Notes: generated by a model from the sequence alone, not told the origin. A stretch of DNA of 64,000 bases from Halomonas sp. PR-M31 (GCF_001039575.1 NZ_JIBT01000034.1:1-64000), one strand, 5' to 3'; shown: positions 52,101 through 61,650, counted from the stretch's first letter. Made by a program: numbers and translations.

Positions 52101-54116
52101 GCTGACCCAGAGGACGTTGGAATCTCTGGGGTCGAAGGCAAGTCCTATGATGCCGCGGTTCTGCTCCACGCCCGGCTGATCGAAGTAGTCCAACGACAGG
52201 ACCTGCTCGTTGGACAACCCACCGGTGATCGGATCCACATCGTAACGCTTGATATCTCCGGTGATGGTGGCGATATACATCTTCGAGCCGTCCGGCGAGA
52301 TCTCCAGGGAAGTGAAACCAAAGGCCCTATCCATCGCCCCATTGAGTTCCACGACATCCTTGAAAGCCACTTCCCTCGCCATTGCATCCCGCGATGCACC
52401 GGTGACGAAGGTATTGGTGAATTTCTGGAATTCCCGGGTTGGCGCGCCTGGATTGTCGTTATCGCCACGATCCTTGAAGCCGTCGATTGTCAGCGTGTAG
52501 CTGGTGAATTTCTTGAGTCCGCCGATGGGCGAGACGGTCAAGGAATCGAAGCCTCCAGTGGTATTGACGCTGAATGTCACCTCTTCCCCACTGAGGGTCT
52601 CGAACAACCGCACCGAGCCATCCTGCAAGCTTTCCAACAGCGCCCCTCCACGGCCATCCACCACGGAGATACCCACGAAAATATCCGAGTTCGGATCGAC
52701 TCCTACCGGTGCGCTGCCATCCTGAGGATCGAAATCCACCGCGATCTCATTCGCACCTACCCCCGCGATCGCCCTTGGGTCGATAAAGAAGGCATAGTCT
52801 TGCGGCGCATTGCGGTCATCTTCAGGAGTGAGATCCGGCAACGCCTGAATTTCCAGGTACTGAATCTCGGTATTAACGCTATTTGCGCCAATGGAATCGA
52901 GGGTCAAGCGACCATCGGTGACCTGTACGACTTTGGTCACCAAGTCGGAGCGAAAGCCTTGGGTATCGTCGGATGGATTGTTATCCGCTGGGAAATCATC
53001 TGGCCGAAACGGCGTGAACGGATCATTGAACGGCGCGTCTTCGGCATTGAGCACGTAATTGCTGTCAAACGGCCCGGAGGTATCGCCGATCGAGGCGGTG
53101 AGCTCATAAAAGCCGTTTCCAAGCTCGATCTCCCAACCGGCTTTCTCGACGTAGCTTGGCAGCGCAAAGGGCGCATAGGTGCCCTGCCGCGGATCGAGCC
53201 CGGTAATGTCGTCGGTGCGATCATTGACGGCGACGCTTGACTGATCATTGATGGCCAAGGGCGTGGTGCCGTTGTCAGTTCCATCGGCAATCGACGCTTC
53301 GCTGACCCAACCGTACTGGTAAACCTGGCCATCGACTTCAATGGACTGCTCGCCAAAGGCCAGGCCGGTATCCGCCACATAGCCGTTCGGCGTAGCAACG
53401 TCATCCGGCTGGAAGTTGACCTTGACCTTGAAGCGCTCACCGGGTTCAGATATCGGCTCTTCGGGTGGTGACGTTATATTTCGACTGACCGACAATCTGT
53501 CGATGTTAGGGCCGTTATCACTTAGGTTCTGCAGGCGAAGAGTGTTGCTACCGGCGGCAAGTTCGAGATCGATGGTCGCGTCGGTCCAGTTCAGCCAGCC
53601 TGCGTCACCCGCACCGGTTCCAGGAAAAACCATCGTGCCTTGGGAAGCACCGCCCACCAGGATATCCATCGGACGATCGACCTGAGCCTTGGCCCCATTG
53701 GCATAGCGTACGCTCAGGGTATAAGTACCCGCTTCTTCGACGCTGACATTAAATAAAGCCGCATCGCCGATATCAATCCCCATATCCAGATAGCCGTTAC
53801 CGGTGTAGCCGTCCCAGAGACCATCAGCACCAGTGCCAGGGTTGCTTTCCGGATTGCGGGCATCGCGTACCACGGTATCCGGGTTTTCCTCGTTTTCCTC
53901 GATAGTCAGCGCTTCACCCTGAATCTCGACTAAAAACAGGGCTTCGATGGTTTTGTCATTTTCGGCAAGCGGCCCGGTACCCGCCTTTGCCACGCTGGCA
54001 TCTACATTGATCGCATCAGCCACCGTGTCACCAAAATCGACGACACTATCTTTGTTCTCTTCCAGACTGTTTACTCGCACACCAGTCGATGTATCGATGC
54101 GTGAAATGGAAACCAT
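49188..54116 (-). CDS. Very large multidomain protein: glucose/sorbosone dehydrogenase propeller with duplicated carbohydrate-binding-like domains, probable T1SS substrate
   Basis: A 1642-residue, very acidic protein with no N-terminal signal peptide. Visible domains: a CBM-like sandwich (about 60-213), a malectin-like region (228-425), a bacterial Ig-like domain (435-573), a six-bladed glucose/sorbosone dehydrogenase propeller (590-1068; AFGFTSLEISPDGSKMYIAT, GIIGLAFDPRDS, FATGTRNAYDLVWHSNGSLY), a second CBM-like domain (1085-1255) and an Ig-like anchor-type domain (1268-1395). The two CBM-like domains share VRYANG, RPL/RPM, NTLRL/NTVRF and GPNID, so they are internal duplicates. The C-terminus, rich in D, S, V and G, resembles T1SS tails, and a T1SS adaptor gene lies divergent. 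RTX nonapeptides are absent. GTGAGG precedes the ATG. Confidence 0.8.
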   Translation of the reverse strand: MVSISRIDTSTGVRVNSLEENKDSVVDFGDTVADAINVDASVAKAGTGPLAENDKTIEALFLVEIQGEALTIEENEENPDTVVRDARNPESNPGTGADGLWDGYTGNGYLDMGIDIGDAALFNVSVEEAGTYTLSVRYANGAKAQVDRPMDILVGGASQGTMVFPGTGAGDAGWLNWTDATIDLELAAGSNTLRLQNLSDNGPNIDRLSVSRNITSPPEEPISEPGERFKVKVNFQPDDVATPNGYVADTGLAFGEQSIEVDGQVYQYGWVSEASIADGTDNGTTPLAINDQSSVAVNDRTDDITGLDPRQGTYAPFALPSYVEKAGWEIELGNGFYELTASIGDTSGPFDSNYVLNAEDAPFNDPFTPFRPDDFPADNNPSDDTQGFRSDLVTKVVQVTDGRLTLDSIGANSVNTEIQYLEIQALPDLTPEDDRNAPQDYAFFIDPRAIAGVGANEIAVDFDPQDGSAPVGVDPNSDIFVGISVVDGRGGALLESLQDGSVRLFETLSGEEVTFSVNTTGGFDSLTVSPIGGLKKFTSYTLTIDGFKDRGDNDNPGAPTREFQKFTNTFVTGASRDAMAREVAFKDVVELNGAMDRAFGFTSLEISPDGSKMYIATITGDIKRYDVDPITGGLSNEQVLSLDYFDQPGVEQNRGIIGLAFDPRDSNVLWVSDNYPIPLTGRDNGVPDFSGRVSKITLEEGGEFAGTAETYITGLPRSNGDHVTNSLEFRANPDYDAAINPEEPSHLLYLIQGSNTAMGEPDSAWGERPERLLNASVMEIDPTRNAPEAGFDVSTEPLPSDGLNRRFDDPDGYPKNGPIPMDNGQFLVFAENGTATVQDGAGNILERFYDPFTDDAVVKLFATGTRNAYDLVWHSNGSLYVPTNGSAAGGNTPDDPATPENEFFEGVEKQDDYLFKVQEGGYYGHPNKLRGEYILNGGNPTPDNDINQVDRYPAGIEPDANYRIEEAYSLGENRSPNGATEYTSGVFGGNLQGNLLFAEYSGGDDIRSITLDADGNVIGDDVLRDMEGNVISYIDPLDIIENPATGQLYLLTLNRSNGQSQVVRLDPTPGRVIDGPGDDDNGELVPVLTIQAEGNIPDDGTSVTIANSAEAQIEIRTLANPESSLSLQPTGLRPGSFGVDGNTDDTDSIAGGYADFGFTNADFLTFGFELSGDQAGESVLQVRYANGSDARRPLEVFVNGASIGTFAFTPPSETIDDDAWNIWQTLNIPAELVSGLNTVRFQAVAATGPNIDQLQILQQPQDTTPDDSNAQIAILSNDAAYFPDRLQFNYLENNSASNPDRDFKEGGSVVISNTGIEELSVIEANLTGPFALTEPDIFNDLTLEAGESVTVEILFDRDVYTPPTNNADDGVFGGALRLVTNDADTPVAEVQLAGFWQARDEGGWEPNINEVWEVFGFGNAIEGLSTQGGGQRSVLDDFDLYRPVNDDEVLSRYWKIADGSESAKITQIAAFHGDGGATLGIHNPGNKNADIILSKHAGDNNQSLLPTKNDGQFATATITREQIPKSWLGNDIFGIEVANLSTDPALNPSGGGTVPADAEGIERGYTVRMFQALEADGNVIPNTYLGVMDYTGINYDYNDNMFVVEGVEAVFDGGLSASDDDVPMSDSVSLVGVGMNAAGDML

Positions 54117-54558
54117 CAGCTACCTCACGGAATCTATTTTTTATAAAACGCTTTTATATGCCGCTTGCCGTGGAGGCTCGGGCAGTATCGTTGCTATTTT
54201 GATCAATGAGCATGAATCCTATGATGGCTCTTAATAATATTTAGAATTCAGTTTCTTAAGAAAAACCAATCACTAAAATAAAACCAGTCACATAAAAATA
54301 TTTGCAGCGTCATCGCTCAAGTTACTAATATTTTTGTATTAAATTCTTAATAATAATGTTTGAATTGTCTTTAAATAAGTAAAAAAATAGTTTTAATTGT
54401 TAACCAGTACTGGCGTTTATTACGTAACACTCCCAGTTTGGCCGCATCATTCGTGAATGAAATGGCGCGCAACGCCTTCCTGAGTCGCAAGCATTGGTAG
54501 GATATTTCAAGCATCAGAAAAACGGACGACCTTTTTGCCGAGACCCAGGAGCCAGTAC
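54117..54558. promoter_or_regulatory. AT-rich divergent region between the giant secreted-protein gene and hlyD
   Basis: A 442-base spacer that is AT-rich from about 54230 to 54420 with several A/T tracts and no gene. It must drive the giant gene leftward and hlyD rightward. No exact promoter can be called. Confidence 0.4.
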
Positions 54559-55944
54559 ATGAGCGACGAAGACAAACAGAATGCTGCTGATTTCATTCCC
54601 GCCGAGGCGCCGACGCCGCATGCTGACGCAAAACCCACCGCCACCCGCCCCGCAATGCTTCCCACTCAAGATACGAGCTATCGCCGTCTGGGCCTGACAT
54701 TCCTAGTGCTGGGTTTCGTCGGCTTCGGAGCCTGGGCCTTGACTGCCAAACTGGCGGTTGCCGTGGTAGCCCCGGGTGCAGTGTCGGTGGAAACATCAAA
54801 GAAGACCGTGCAGCACTTCGAGGGCGGCATCGTCAAGGAAATTCGAGTGAAGGACGGCGATCGTATCGACGCCGGAGCGGTACTGATGGTGCTCGACGAT
54901 ACCCAGTCCCGCTCTCGACTCCAGATCGCCGAATCTGAGTATCATATTGCCCGGGCCAGCGTGATCCGCTTGATGGCGGAACAGACCGGCAAGCAGCGCC
55001 TAAGCTTTCCCGAGGAGCTGTTGAACGCCGATTCACAGCGGGTTCAGGCAGTGCTCAGCGTGCAGCAACGCCTGTTTGAAGCGCGTCGCGAATCGCTTCA
55101 GGGAACGCTAGCAGCCCTCGATGAACAGGTCGTGCAAATGCGAGAACAGATTGCCGGTCTTGAAACCACCAAAACGATCAACGTCTCGCGCATTCGCTCT
55201 CTCACCGACGAAGCAGACAATCACCGTTCGCTGTTCAAGGAAGGGTTAGGCAATAATCAGAGACTGCGCGAACTCGAACGTCAGGTGCTGCAGTTTCAGG
55301 GTGAAAACACCCAGTACGACTCAGACATTGCACGCCTGAAATCACAGATCATCGAGAATCGTCTGCAGAAGGAAATCCGTCGCCAGGAATTTCAGAGGGA
55401 TATCGGCGAGCGATTGCGCGAGGCCCAGTCAACGATCGCCGACAGCGGTGAGCGTATCACGGCCCTTAGCGACCAGGTACGCCGCACCCATATTCTGGCA
55501 CCGGTTTCCGGCACGGTGGTCGGCCTGCAGATTCATACGCTGGGGGCAGTGGTTAGCTCCGGTGATCCGTTGATGGATATCGTGCCGTCCGGAGATGGCT
55601 TTATCGTCGAGGCAAGGGTACCGGATAGTGATATCGATAATATTTATGCTGGCCTGCAGGCCGAGATTCGATTCAGTGCCTTCAATCAGCGGTTATCCAA
55701 TGTCATCGACGGCGAAATCGTGCATGTGTCCGCGGATAGCTTCGAGGATGAAGTCACCCGAACTCGTTATTACAAGGCCAAGGTAAAGGTCACAGAACAG
55801 GGCATGGCCAACATGACCGAGACCATGCAGCTTCTGGCGGGCATGCCCGCAGAGGTGATGATTCGCACCGGTGAACGAACCTTCGCCAGTTACATCACCA
55901 AGCCTCTCGGCGACATGCTGGCCCGTGCTATACAGGAAGAGTGA
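54559..55944 (+). CDS. HlyD family type I secretion periplasmic adaptor subunit
   Basis: A 461-residue membrane-fusion protein. One membrane segment near residues 45-65 follows a proline-rich cytosolic start; next come the split lipoyl domain (TVQHFEGGIVKEIRVKDGD ... HILAPVSGTVVGLQ), a long coiled-coil hairpin (about residues 130-300) and the beta-barrel domain ending TGERTFASYITKPLGDMLA. The start at 54559 is set by AGGAG eight bases upstream. The inner-membrane ABC exporter (HlyB) and outer-membrane channel (TolC) genes are not in the neighbourhood. It is probably for export of the giant protein encoded divergently. Confidence 0.9.
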   Translation: MSDEDKQNAADFIPAEAPTPHADAKPTATRPAMLPTQDTSYRRLGLTFLVLGFVGFGAWALTAKLAVAVVAPGAVSVETSKKTVQHFEGGIVKEIRVKDGDRIDAGAVLMVLDDTQSRSRLQIAESEYHIARASVIRLMAEQTGKQRLSFPEELLNADSQRVQAVLSVQQRLFEARRESLQGTLAALDEQVVQMREQIAGLETTKTINVSRIRSLTDEADNHRSLFKEGLGNNQRLRELERQVLQFQGENTQYDSDIARLKSQIIENRLQKEIRRQEFQRDIGERLREAQSTIADSGERITALSDQVRRTHILAPVSGTVVGLQIHTLGAVVSSGDPLMDIVPSGDGFIVEARVPDSDIDNIYAGLQAEIRFSAFNQRLSNVIDGEIVHVSADSFEDEVTRTRYYKAKVKVTEQGMANMTETMQLLAGMPAEVMIRTGERTFASYITKPLGDMLARAIQEE

Positions 55945-56090
55945 CGTCGAACAATTGCATCGGCGAGCTTGGATGAGGCGTCCTTGTCTGTTGCAGACTG
56001 GGCCTATAATCAATCTTGTACTTCAGCTTTCCAGCACGCTGCGGATTCAGGCAGGATAAGCGCAGAATTTCGTCATCAGAGCCTTCTTGT

Positions 56091-56990
56091 ATGTCCTTTT
56101 GCATCAGCATCGTCGCCCCTTCTTCTTATACCGACCCAAGAACCATCGATGCCGCCGCCGTCGCACTCAAGGTGCTGGGCATCGAAGTCCGAATACCCGC
56201 CGAGTTGCAATCCCCCGAACGTTATCTTGCGGGCAATATAACGCATCGTCTGGAAGGGCTTTACGCCGCCTATGCGGACCCAGACACCCAGGCGGTCTGG
56301 GCGGTGCGTGGCGGCTACGGCTGCGCTCAGCTGATCGAACACCTCGACTGGCCGCGATTGTCCCCTGCCAAACCCCTGATCGGCTACTCCGATATCACTG
56401 TGCTGCTGGATCAATGCCATCGCCAGGGCCTGTCGGCCATTCATGGTCCGGTCATGAAGGAGGCAGCCCTGATGCAGCACGAATCAAAAGAGCAACGTCA
56501 GGTCGCCGAGCGCCAGATTCGAGAGCTGATGGGATTGCTTGAAGGTGAGACACCCCCTGCCTTTGCCTTGAAACAACATGATGCTGGCAGCGCTTCTTCC
56601 CGAGAAACCAACCTTGAGGGGCCAGTGGTGGGCGGCAACCTGATGACGCTTGCCTGCGTCGCCGGAACACCGCTGCAATTCAAGGCGCCCCTGGGTGCCC
56701 TGGTGATTCTCGAGGATGTCGGCGAGCCCTACTATCGCCTCGAGCGCGCCCTGTGGCAGCTGGTTTATTCTGGCGCTTTCGATCAGGCTGGCGCGGTTTG
56801 TCTTGGCACCTTCGAGGGCTGCTCCCCCTACGGCGACACGCCTCTCGAAGCGATCTTTGCCGAGGTGCTTCGCCCGCTTTCACTGCCGCTTTTCAGCGGC
56901 CTGCCGGTAGGCCACGGGTTGCAAAACCGCCCCTGGCGTTATGGAACGCAAGGTCGTATCGCCAATGGCCATCTTGAACTAAAGGGTTAG
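56091..56990 (+). CDS. ldcA: LD-carboxypeptidase (muramoyltetrapeptide carboxypeptidase)
   Basis: A 299-residue cytosolic S66 serine peptidase that removes the terminal D-alanine from murein tetrapeptides during wall recycling. The nucleophile region is LIGYSDITVLLDQC, preceded by WAVRGGYGCAQLI; the conserved C-terminal part has LVILEDVGEPYYRLERALWQL and LPVGHGLQNRPW. The ATG at 56091 is chosen because homology starts at MSFCISIVAPSS; the open frame extends back to 56016 without support. It precedes the dpp peptide importer. Confidence 0.88.
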   Translation: MSFCISIVAPSSYTDPRTIDAAAVALKVLGIEVRIPAELQSPERYLAGNITHRLEGLYAAYADPDTQAVWAVRGGYGCAQLIEHLDWPRLSPAKPLIGYSDITVLLDQCHRQGLSAIHGPVMKEAALMQHESKEQRQVAERQIRELMGLLEGETPPAFALKQHDAGSASSRETNLEGPVVGGNLMTLACVAGTPLQFKAPLGALVILEDVGEPYYRLERALWQLVYSGAFDQAGAVCLGTFEGCSPYGDTPLEAIFAEVLRPLSLPLFSGLPVGHGLQNRPWRYGTQGRIANGHLELKG

Positions 56991-57097
56991 TTGATCAAAC
57001 GTTCGTTGGACCCGCAAACTATTGCCAAGGCGCAGCATCGAAACGGGCTTGATTTCGGACTGTGCTAATCCCTTACGCACCCTGCAGGAGAGTAACA

Positions 57098-58681
57098 ATG
57101 AAAAAAACACTGCTGGCAGCCGGCATTGCTGCCTTTGCGCTTGGAACGACCCCGGCCATGGCCAAGACCCTGGTGTATTGCTCCGAGGGTTCGCCGGAAG
57201 GCTTTGACCCTTCGCTCTACACCGCCGGCACCACCTTCGATGCTTCCAGCAAGCCCATCTACAATCGCCTGATCGAATTCAAGCCCGGCACTACCGAGTT
57301 GCGCCCCGGGATCGCCGAGAGCTGGGAAGTTTCCGAGGATGGCAAGGAGATCACTTTCAACCTGCGCGACGATGCGCAGTTCCATTCCACCGACTATTTC
57401 ACCCCCAGCCGTCCGCTGAATGCCGACGATGTCATCTATACGTTCAATCGCCAGATGAACGAGGACAACGCCTATTATCAGCACAACAACGGCAGCTACG
57501 AATATTTCAACGCCATGTCGATGTCCGAGCTGATCGACGAGATCGTCAAGGTCGACGACTACACGGTCAAGTTCAAGCTCACTCGCCCCGAAGCGCCTTT
57601 CCTGGCCAACCTGGCGATGGACTTTGCCTCGATTCAGTCCAAGGAGTACGGCGACAAGATGCTCGAGGCAGGCACGCCGGAAAAGGTCAACCAGCAGCCC
57701 ATCGGCACCGGCCCCTTCCAGTTCGTCAACTACCGTGAAGACGCGGCGATTCGCTATTCCGCCAACCCGGACTATTTCCGCGGCAAACAGCCCCTGGACA
57801 ACCTGGTATTCGCCATCACCTCGGATGCCCAGGTGCGCTATCAGAAGCTGCGTGCCGGGGAGTGCCATGTCATGCCCTATCCCAACCCCTCCGACATCGA
57901 CGAGATGAAACAAAACGACAGCATCCAGGTACTCGAGGAACCTGGGCTGAACGTCGCCTATTTCGCCTACAACACCCAGCAGGCGCCTTTTGACAATCCC
58001 GAAGTGCGCAAGGCCCTGAACATGGCGGTCAACAAGGATGCGATCATCGATGCGGTGTTCCAGGGCGCGGGCCAGGTCGCCAAGAACCCGATCCCGCCCA
58101 CCATGTGGGGCTACAACGAAGCCATAGACGACCCCTACGACCCGGAAAAAGCCGAGCAGATGCTGAAGGACGCAGGCATCGAGAATCTGGAAATGAACAT
58201 CTGGGCCATGCCGGTGCAACGCCCCTACATGCCCAACGCCCGACGCACCGCGGAGCTGATGCAGGCGGATCTGGCCAAGGTCGGGGTGGATGCGGAAATC
58301 GTCACCTACGAATGGGGCGAATATCTCAAGCGCTCCTCGAGCCTCGATCGTGACGGCGCGGTCATCCTGGGCTGGACCGGGGACAACGGCGATCCGGATA
58401 ACTTCCTGGCGGTGCTGCTGGGTTGTGACGGCGTCGGCGGCGCCAACCGTGCCCAGTGGTGTCATGAGCCCTTCGACAAGCTGATCAATGAAGCCAAGAC
58501 CCTGGACGATCAGGACAAGCGTGCAGAGCTGTACAAGCAGGCCCAGGTCATTTTCAAGGAACAGGCGCCCTGGAACACCATCGCCCATTCGACGGTATTC
58601 ATGCCCCTACGCCAAGAAGTCACCGGCTACACGATCGATCCTTTGGGAGGCCATAGCTTCGAGGGAGTGGATCTCGAGTAA
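57098..58681 (+). CDS. dppA: Dipeptide ABC transporter substrate-binding protein
   Basis: A periplasmic SBP (527 residues) of the DppA/OppA cluster C family. A signal peptide (MKKTLLAAG to PAMA) leads KTLVYCSEGSPEGFDPSLYTAGTTFDAS, typical of DppA. FANLAMDFASIQSKEYGD and RKALNMAVNKDAIIDAVFQG are family landmarks, and the peptide-binding aspartate fits GWTGDNGDPDNFL. AGGAG precedes the ATG at 57098; the in-frame codon at 57062 has no ribosome-binding site. A hairpin before dppB may let dppA be expressed in excess. DppA may also bind haem or wall peptides, which cannot be read from sequence. Confidence 0.93.
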   Translation: MKKTLLAAGIAAFALGTTPAMAKTLVYCSEGSPEGFDPSLYTAGTTFDASSKPIYNRLIEFKPGTTELRPGIAESWEVSEDGKEITFNLRDDAQFHSTDYFTPSRPLNADDVIYTFNRQMNEDNAYYQHNNGSYEYFNAMSMSELIDEIVKVDDYTVKFKLTRPEAPFLANLAMDFASIQSKEYGDKMLEAGTPEKVNQQPIGTGPFQFVNYREDAAIRYSANPDYFRGKQPLDNLVFAITSDAQVRYQKLRAGECHVMPYPNPSDIDEMKQNDSIQVLEEPGLNVAYFAYNTQQAPFDNPEVRKALNMAVNKDAIIDAVFQGAGQVAKNPIPPTMWGYNEAIDDPYDPEKAEQMLKDAGIENLEMNIWAMPVQRPYMPNARRTAELMQADLAKVGVDAEIVTYEWGEYLKRSSSLDRDGAVILGWTGDNGDPDNFLAVLLGCDGVGGANRAQWCHEPFDKLINEAKTLDDQDKRAELYKQAQVIFKEQAPWNTIAHSTVFMPLRQEVTGYTIDPLGGHSFEGVDLE

Positions 58682-58701
58682 CGCTTTTTACGTGCCATTT
58701 C

Positions 58702-58735
58702 CCGGACGGTCATCGCGACCGTCCGGATATCTTTT
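58702..58735 (+). terminator. Hairpin between dppA and dppB (partial terminator)
   Basis: A perfect 10-bp stem (CCGGACGGTC at 58702-58711, GACCGTCCGG at 58717-58726) with loop ATCGC is followed by ATATCTTTT. In a continuous operon such a site usually limits read-through, giving more binding protein than permease. Confidence 0.7.
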
Positions 58736-58763
58736 CGTCGTTAGACCTGACTGACACGATCCC

Positions 58764-59768
58764 ATGTTCAAATTCGTTCTACTCAAGCTGGCACAGCTGA
58801 TACCGACCTTCATCGGTGTCACCATCGTTGCTTTCGCTTTTATCCGCCTATTGCCCGGCGATCCCATTCTATTGATGGCCGGTGAGCGAGGAATTTCAGC
58901 CGAGCGCTACGCTCAGCTCGAAGCCCAGCTCGGTTTCGATCGCTCGGTGTTTGCACAATATTTCGATTTTCTTGGCAATCTCGTGCAAGGCGATCTGGGC
59001 ACCTCTCTGGTGACCCATACACCGGTGATGAGCGAGTTCATGAGCCGCTTCCCGGCCACTGTGGAACTCTCGGCATTCGCCCTGCTGTTCGCCATTCTCA
59101 TCGGCCTGCCTGCCGGGGTGATCGCCGCCACTCGTCGTGGCACCGCCATCGATCACACCGTCATGGGCATCAGCTTGACCGGCTACTCCATGCCGATCTT
59201 CTGGTGGGGGCTTTTGCTGATCATGTTCTTTTCCAGCACCTTGGGCTGGACGCCGGTTTCCGGGCGCATTTCCTTTCTTTATTTCGTCGACCCGATCACC
59301 GGCTTCATGACCATCGATACCCTGCTGGCCGGAGACTGGGCGGCCTTCTTGTCGGCGTTGCACTACCTGATCCTGCCGGCCATCGTGCTGGGCACCATCC
59401 CCATGGCGGTGATCGCCCGCCAGACCCGCTCCTCGATGCTCGAGGTACTGGGTGAAGACTATGTGCGCACCGCCCGGGCCAAGGGACTTTCCAATTTCCG
59501 CGTGATCATGGTGCATACCCTGCGCAACGCCTTGATCACGGTGGTCACGGTGATTGGCCTGCAGGTCGGGGTGCTGTTAGCCGGGGCCATTCTCACCGAG
59601 ACGATCTTCTCCTGGCCAGGTATCGGCAAATGGATGATCGATGCCATCTCGCGCCGGGATTACCCCGCAGTTCAGGGTGGCCTGGTGCTGATCGCCTTCA
59701 TCGTCATGATCGTCAACCTGCTGGTGGATGTCGCCTATGGCGTCATCAACCCGCGCATTCGCTACTAG
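58764..59768 (+). CDS. dppB: Dipeptide ABC transporter permease DppB
   Basis: A 334-residue inner-membrane permease with six segments. The N-terminus FVLLKLAQLIPTFIGVT and FIRLLPGDPILLMAG is typical of DppB. The EAA loop reads DYVRTARAKGLSNFRVIMVHTLRN, which contacts DppD/DppF. The C-terminal part has LTETIFSWPGIGKWMIDAI. It starts 82 bases after dppA and lies nine bases before dppC. Confidence 0.94.
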   Translation: MFKFVLLKLAQLIPTFIGVTIVAFAFIRLLPGDPILLMAGERGISAERYAQLEAQLGFDRSVFAQYFDFLGNLVQGDLGTSLVTHTPVMSEFMSRFPATVELSAFALLFAILIGLPAGVIAATRRGTAIDHTVMGISLTGYSMPIFWWGLLLIMFFSSTLGWTPVSGRISFLYFVDPITGFMTIDTLLAGDWAAFLSALHYLILPAIVLGTIPMAVIARQTRSSMLEVLGEDYVRTARAKGLSNFRVIMVHTLRNALITVVTVIGLQVGVLLAGAILTETIFSWPGIGKWMIDAISRRDYPAVQGGLVLIAFIVMIVNLLVDVAYGVINPRIRY

Positions 59769-59777
59769 GAGGCGGAC

Positions 59778-60677
59778 ATGAGTACGTCACCGACCGCTTC
59801 GGCCCCGGGCACGTTTCGCTACCAGTTTGCGGAGTTCTGGGGCTACTTCAGCGCCAGCCGTGGTGCCCTGGTAGGTCTGATCTTCATCGCCACGATACTC
59901 GTCATTGCCCTGCTGGCCCCCTGGGTCGCGCCCCATGATCCCGCTCTGCAAAATCGCGAGGCTTTCCTGGTGCCGCCTGTGTGGCATGCAGAAGGCACCT
60001 GGAACTACATTCTCGGCACCGATGCGGTAGGCCGGGATATCCTGTCGCGATTGATTTTCGGGGCGCGCTATTCGCTGTTCATCAGCGCCATGGTAGTACT
60101 GCTGTCTATGGTCGTGGGTATCTTCCTCGGCCTGCTGGCAGGCTACTTTCGTGGCTGGCTCGAAACCTTGATCACCCGGGCCATGGATGTGGTACTGGCC
60201 TTTCCCAGCCTGCTGCTGGCCCTGGGGCTGGTCGCGGTACTGAGTCCAGGTTTGACCAGCGCGATGATCGCCATCGCCGTGGTGCAACTGCCCTATTTCG
60301 TGCGTCTGACTCGGGCCGCGGTAATGGGCGAGAAGGATCGCGAATATGTCATCGCCAGCCGACTGGCCGGCGCCGGCCACACCCGACTGATGTTCAATAC
60401 GCTGCTGCCCAACTGCATGGCGCCCTTGATCGTGCAGGCCACGCTGTCATTTTCCACCGCCATTCTTGATATCGCCGCACTCGGCTTTCTGGGCATGGGG
60501 GTACAGCCGCCGACGCCGGAATGGGGCGCCATGCTGGCCAACGCCCGGGAATTCATGGGCAGCGCTTACTGGGCGGTGACCTTTCCCGGCCTGGTGATTC
60601 TGCTGACGGTGCTGATGATCAACCTGATGGGCGATGGTCTGCGGGATGCGCTGGACCCGAAGATGAAACGTTCTTAA
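59778..60677 (+). CDS. dppC: Dipeptide ABC transporter permease DppC
   Basis: The second dipeptide permease (299 residues). [22 protein letters not shown] and the EAA loop [25 protein letters not shown] are characteristic. [21 protein letters not shown] closes the family pattern. It has the N-terminal OppC extension before the first segment. It is 16 bases ahead of dppD and preceded by AGGAGG. Confidence 0.94.
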   Translation: MSTSPTASAPGTFRYQFAEFWGYFSASRGALVGLIFIATILVIALLAPWVAPHDPALQNREAFLVPPVWHAEGTWNYILGTDAVGRDILSRLIFGARYSLFISAMVVLLSMVVGIFLGLLAGYFRGWLETLITRAMDVVLAFPSLLLALGLVAVLSPGLTSAMIAIAVVQLPYFVRLTRAAVMGEKDREYVIASRLAGAGHTRLMFNTLLPNCMAPLIVQATLSFSTAILDIAALGFLGMGVQPPTPEWGAMLANAREFMGSAYWAVTFPGLVILLTVLMINLMGDGLRDALDPKMKRS

Positions 60678-60693
60678 ACGCGACGAGACACTC

Positions 60694-61650
60694 ATGGCAC
60701 TACTGGAAATCGAAGGGCTGGACGTGCGCTTTCGCACTACCAGCGGGCTGTTCTCGGCGGTTGAGAACGCCAATATCGCCATCGACAAGGGCGAGGTGCT
60801 GGCCATCGTTGGCGAATCCGGGTCCGGCAAGTCGGTCTCGATGCTGGCCACCATGGGACTGCTGCCCTGGACCGCCCAGGTAACCGCGGAAAAGATGCTG
60901 TTCGACGGCCAGGAATTGCGTGAGCTGAGTTCCCGCCAGCGGCGGCAGATCGTCGGCGGTGAAATGTCGATGATCTTTCAGGAACCGATGAGCAGCCTCA
61001 ACCCCTGCTTCACCGTTGGCACCCAGATAGACGAGATGCTCAAGCAGCACCGGGGCGGCTCCCGTAAAGAGCGCAAGGAGCGCACCCTGGATCTATTGGC
61101 CCAGGTAGGCATTCCCGATCCGCGCAAACGCATCGATGCCTATCCGCACCAGCTATCCGGCGGCATGAGTCAGCGGGTGATGATCGCCATGGCGATCTCC
61201 TGCAACCCGCGCCTGCTGATTGCCGATGAGCCTACCACAGCACTCGACGTTACCATTCAGGCCCAGATACTGGATTTGCTGCTCCAATTACAAGAGGAGC
61301 ACGGCATGGCGCTGATCCTGATTACCCACGATATGGGGGTGGTTGCCGAGACGGCGCAGCAGGTGATCGTCCAGTATGCGGGACATCAGGTCGAGCGCCA
61401 GGAAGTGAAGGCGCTGTTCGCTCATCCGCGTCACCCCTACACCGAGGCGCTGCTTTCGGCGTTACCGGAGCGCGCCGGCGGCCAGGATCGCCTGCCGACG
61501 ATTCCCGGCGTGGTGCCGGGCCAGCACAATCGCCCCGAGGGCTGTCTGTTCAACCCACGCTGTCGTTATGCCACGGATCATTGCCGAGAGGTGGAGCCGC
61601 GCCCTGCTCCCGACGATCCAGCCCGGACGCTGTGTCACTACCCTTTATAA
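60694..61650 (+). CDS. dppD: Dipeptide ABC transporter ATP-binding protein DppD
   Basis: A 318-residue ATPase. Walker A is [13 protein letters not shown], the Q-loop is [13 protein letters not shown], the signature is [12 protein letters not shown] and Walker B is [12 protein letters not shown]. The C-terminal oligopeptide-transporter extension holds the Fe-S-type cysteine cluster region [15 protein letters not shown]. It works with DppF in the same complex. A direct repeat of CCTTTATAAA around its stop and 30 bases on is incidental. Confidence 0.94.
   Translation: MALLEIEGLDVRFRTTSGLFSAVENANIAIDKGEVLAIVGESGSGKSVSMLATMGLLPWTAQVTAEKMLFDGQELRELSSRQRRQIVGGEMSMIFQEPMSSLNPCFTVGTQIDEMLKQHRGGSRKERKERTLDLLAQVGIPDPRKRIDAYPHQLSGGMSQRVMIAMAISCNPRLLIADEPTTALDVTIQAQILDLLLQLQEEHGMALILITHDMGVVAETAQQVIVQYAGHQVERQEVKALFAHPRHPYTEALLSALPERAGGQDRLPTIPGVVPGQHNRPEGCLFNPRCRYATDHCREVEPRPAPDDPARTLCHYPL

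Noticed and set aside
51879-53240. A 453-codon open frame antisense to the giant dehydrogenase gene
   Set aside because: It lies wholly within the propeller and Ig-like coding region on the other strand and shows no domain or ribosome-binding site of its own.
57065-58588. A 507-codon open frame antisense to dppA
   Set aside because: The sense strand encodes a full DppA with signal peptide and family motifs; the antisense product has no recognisable domain and reflects codon bias in GC-rich DNA.
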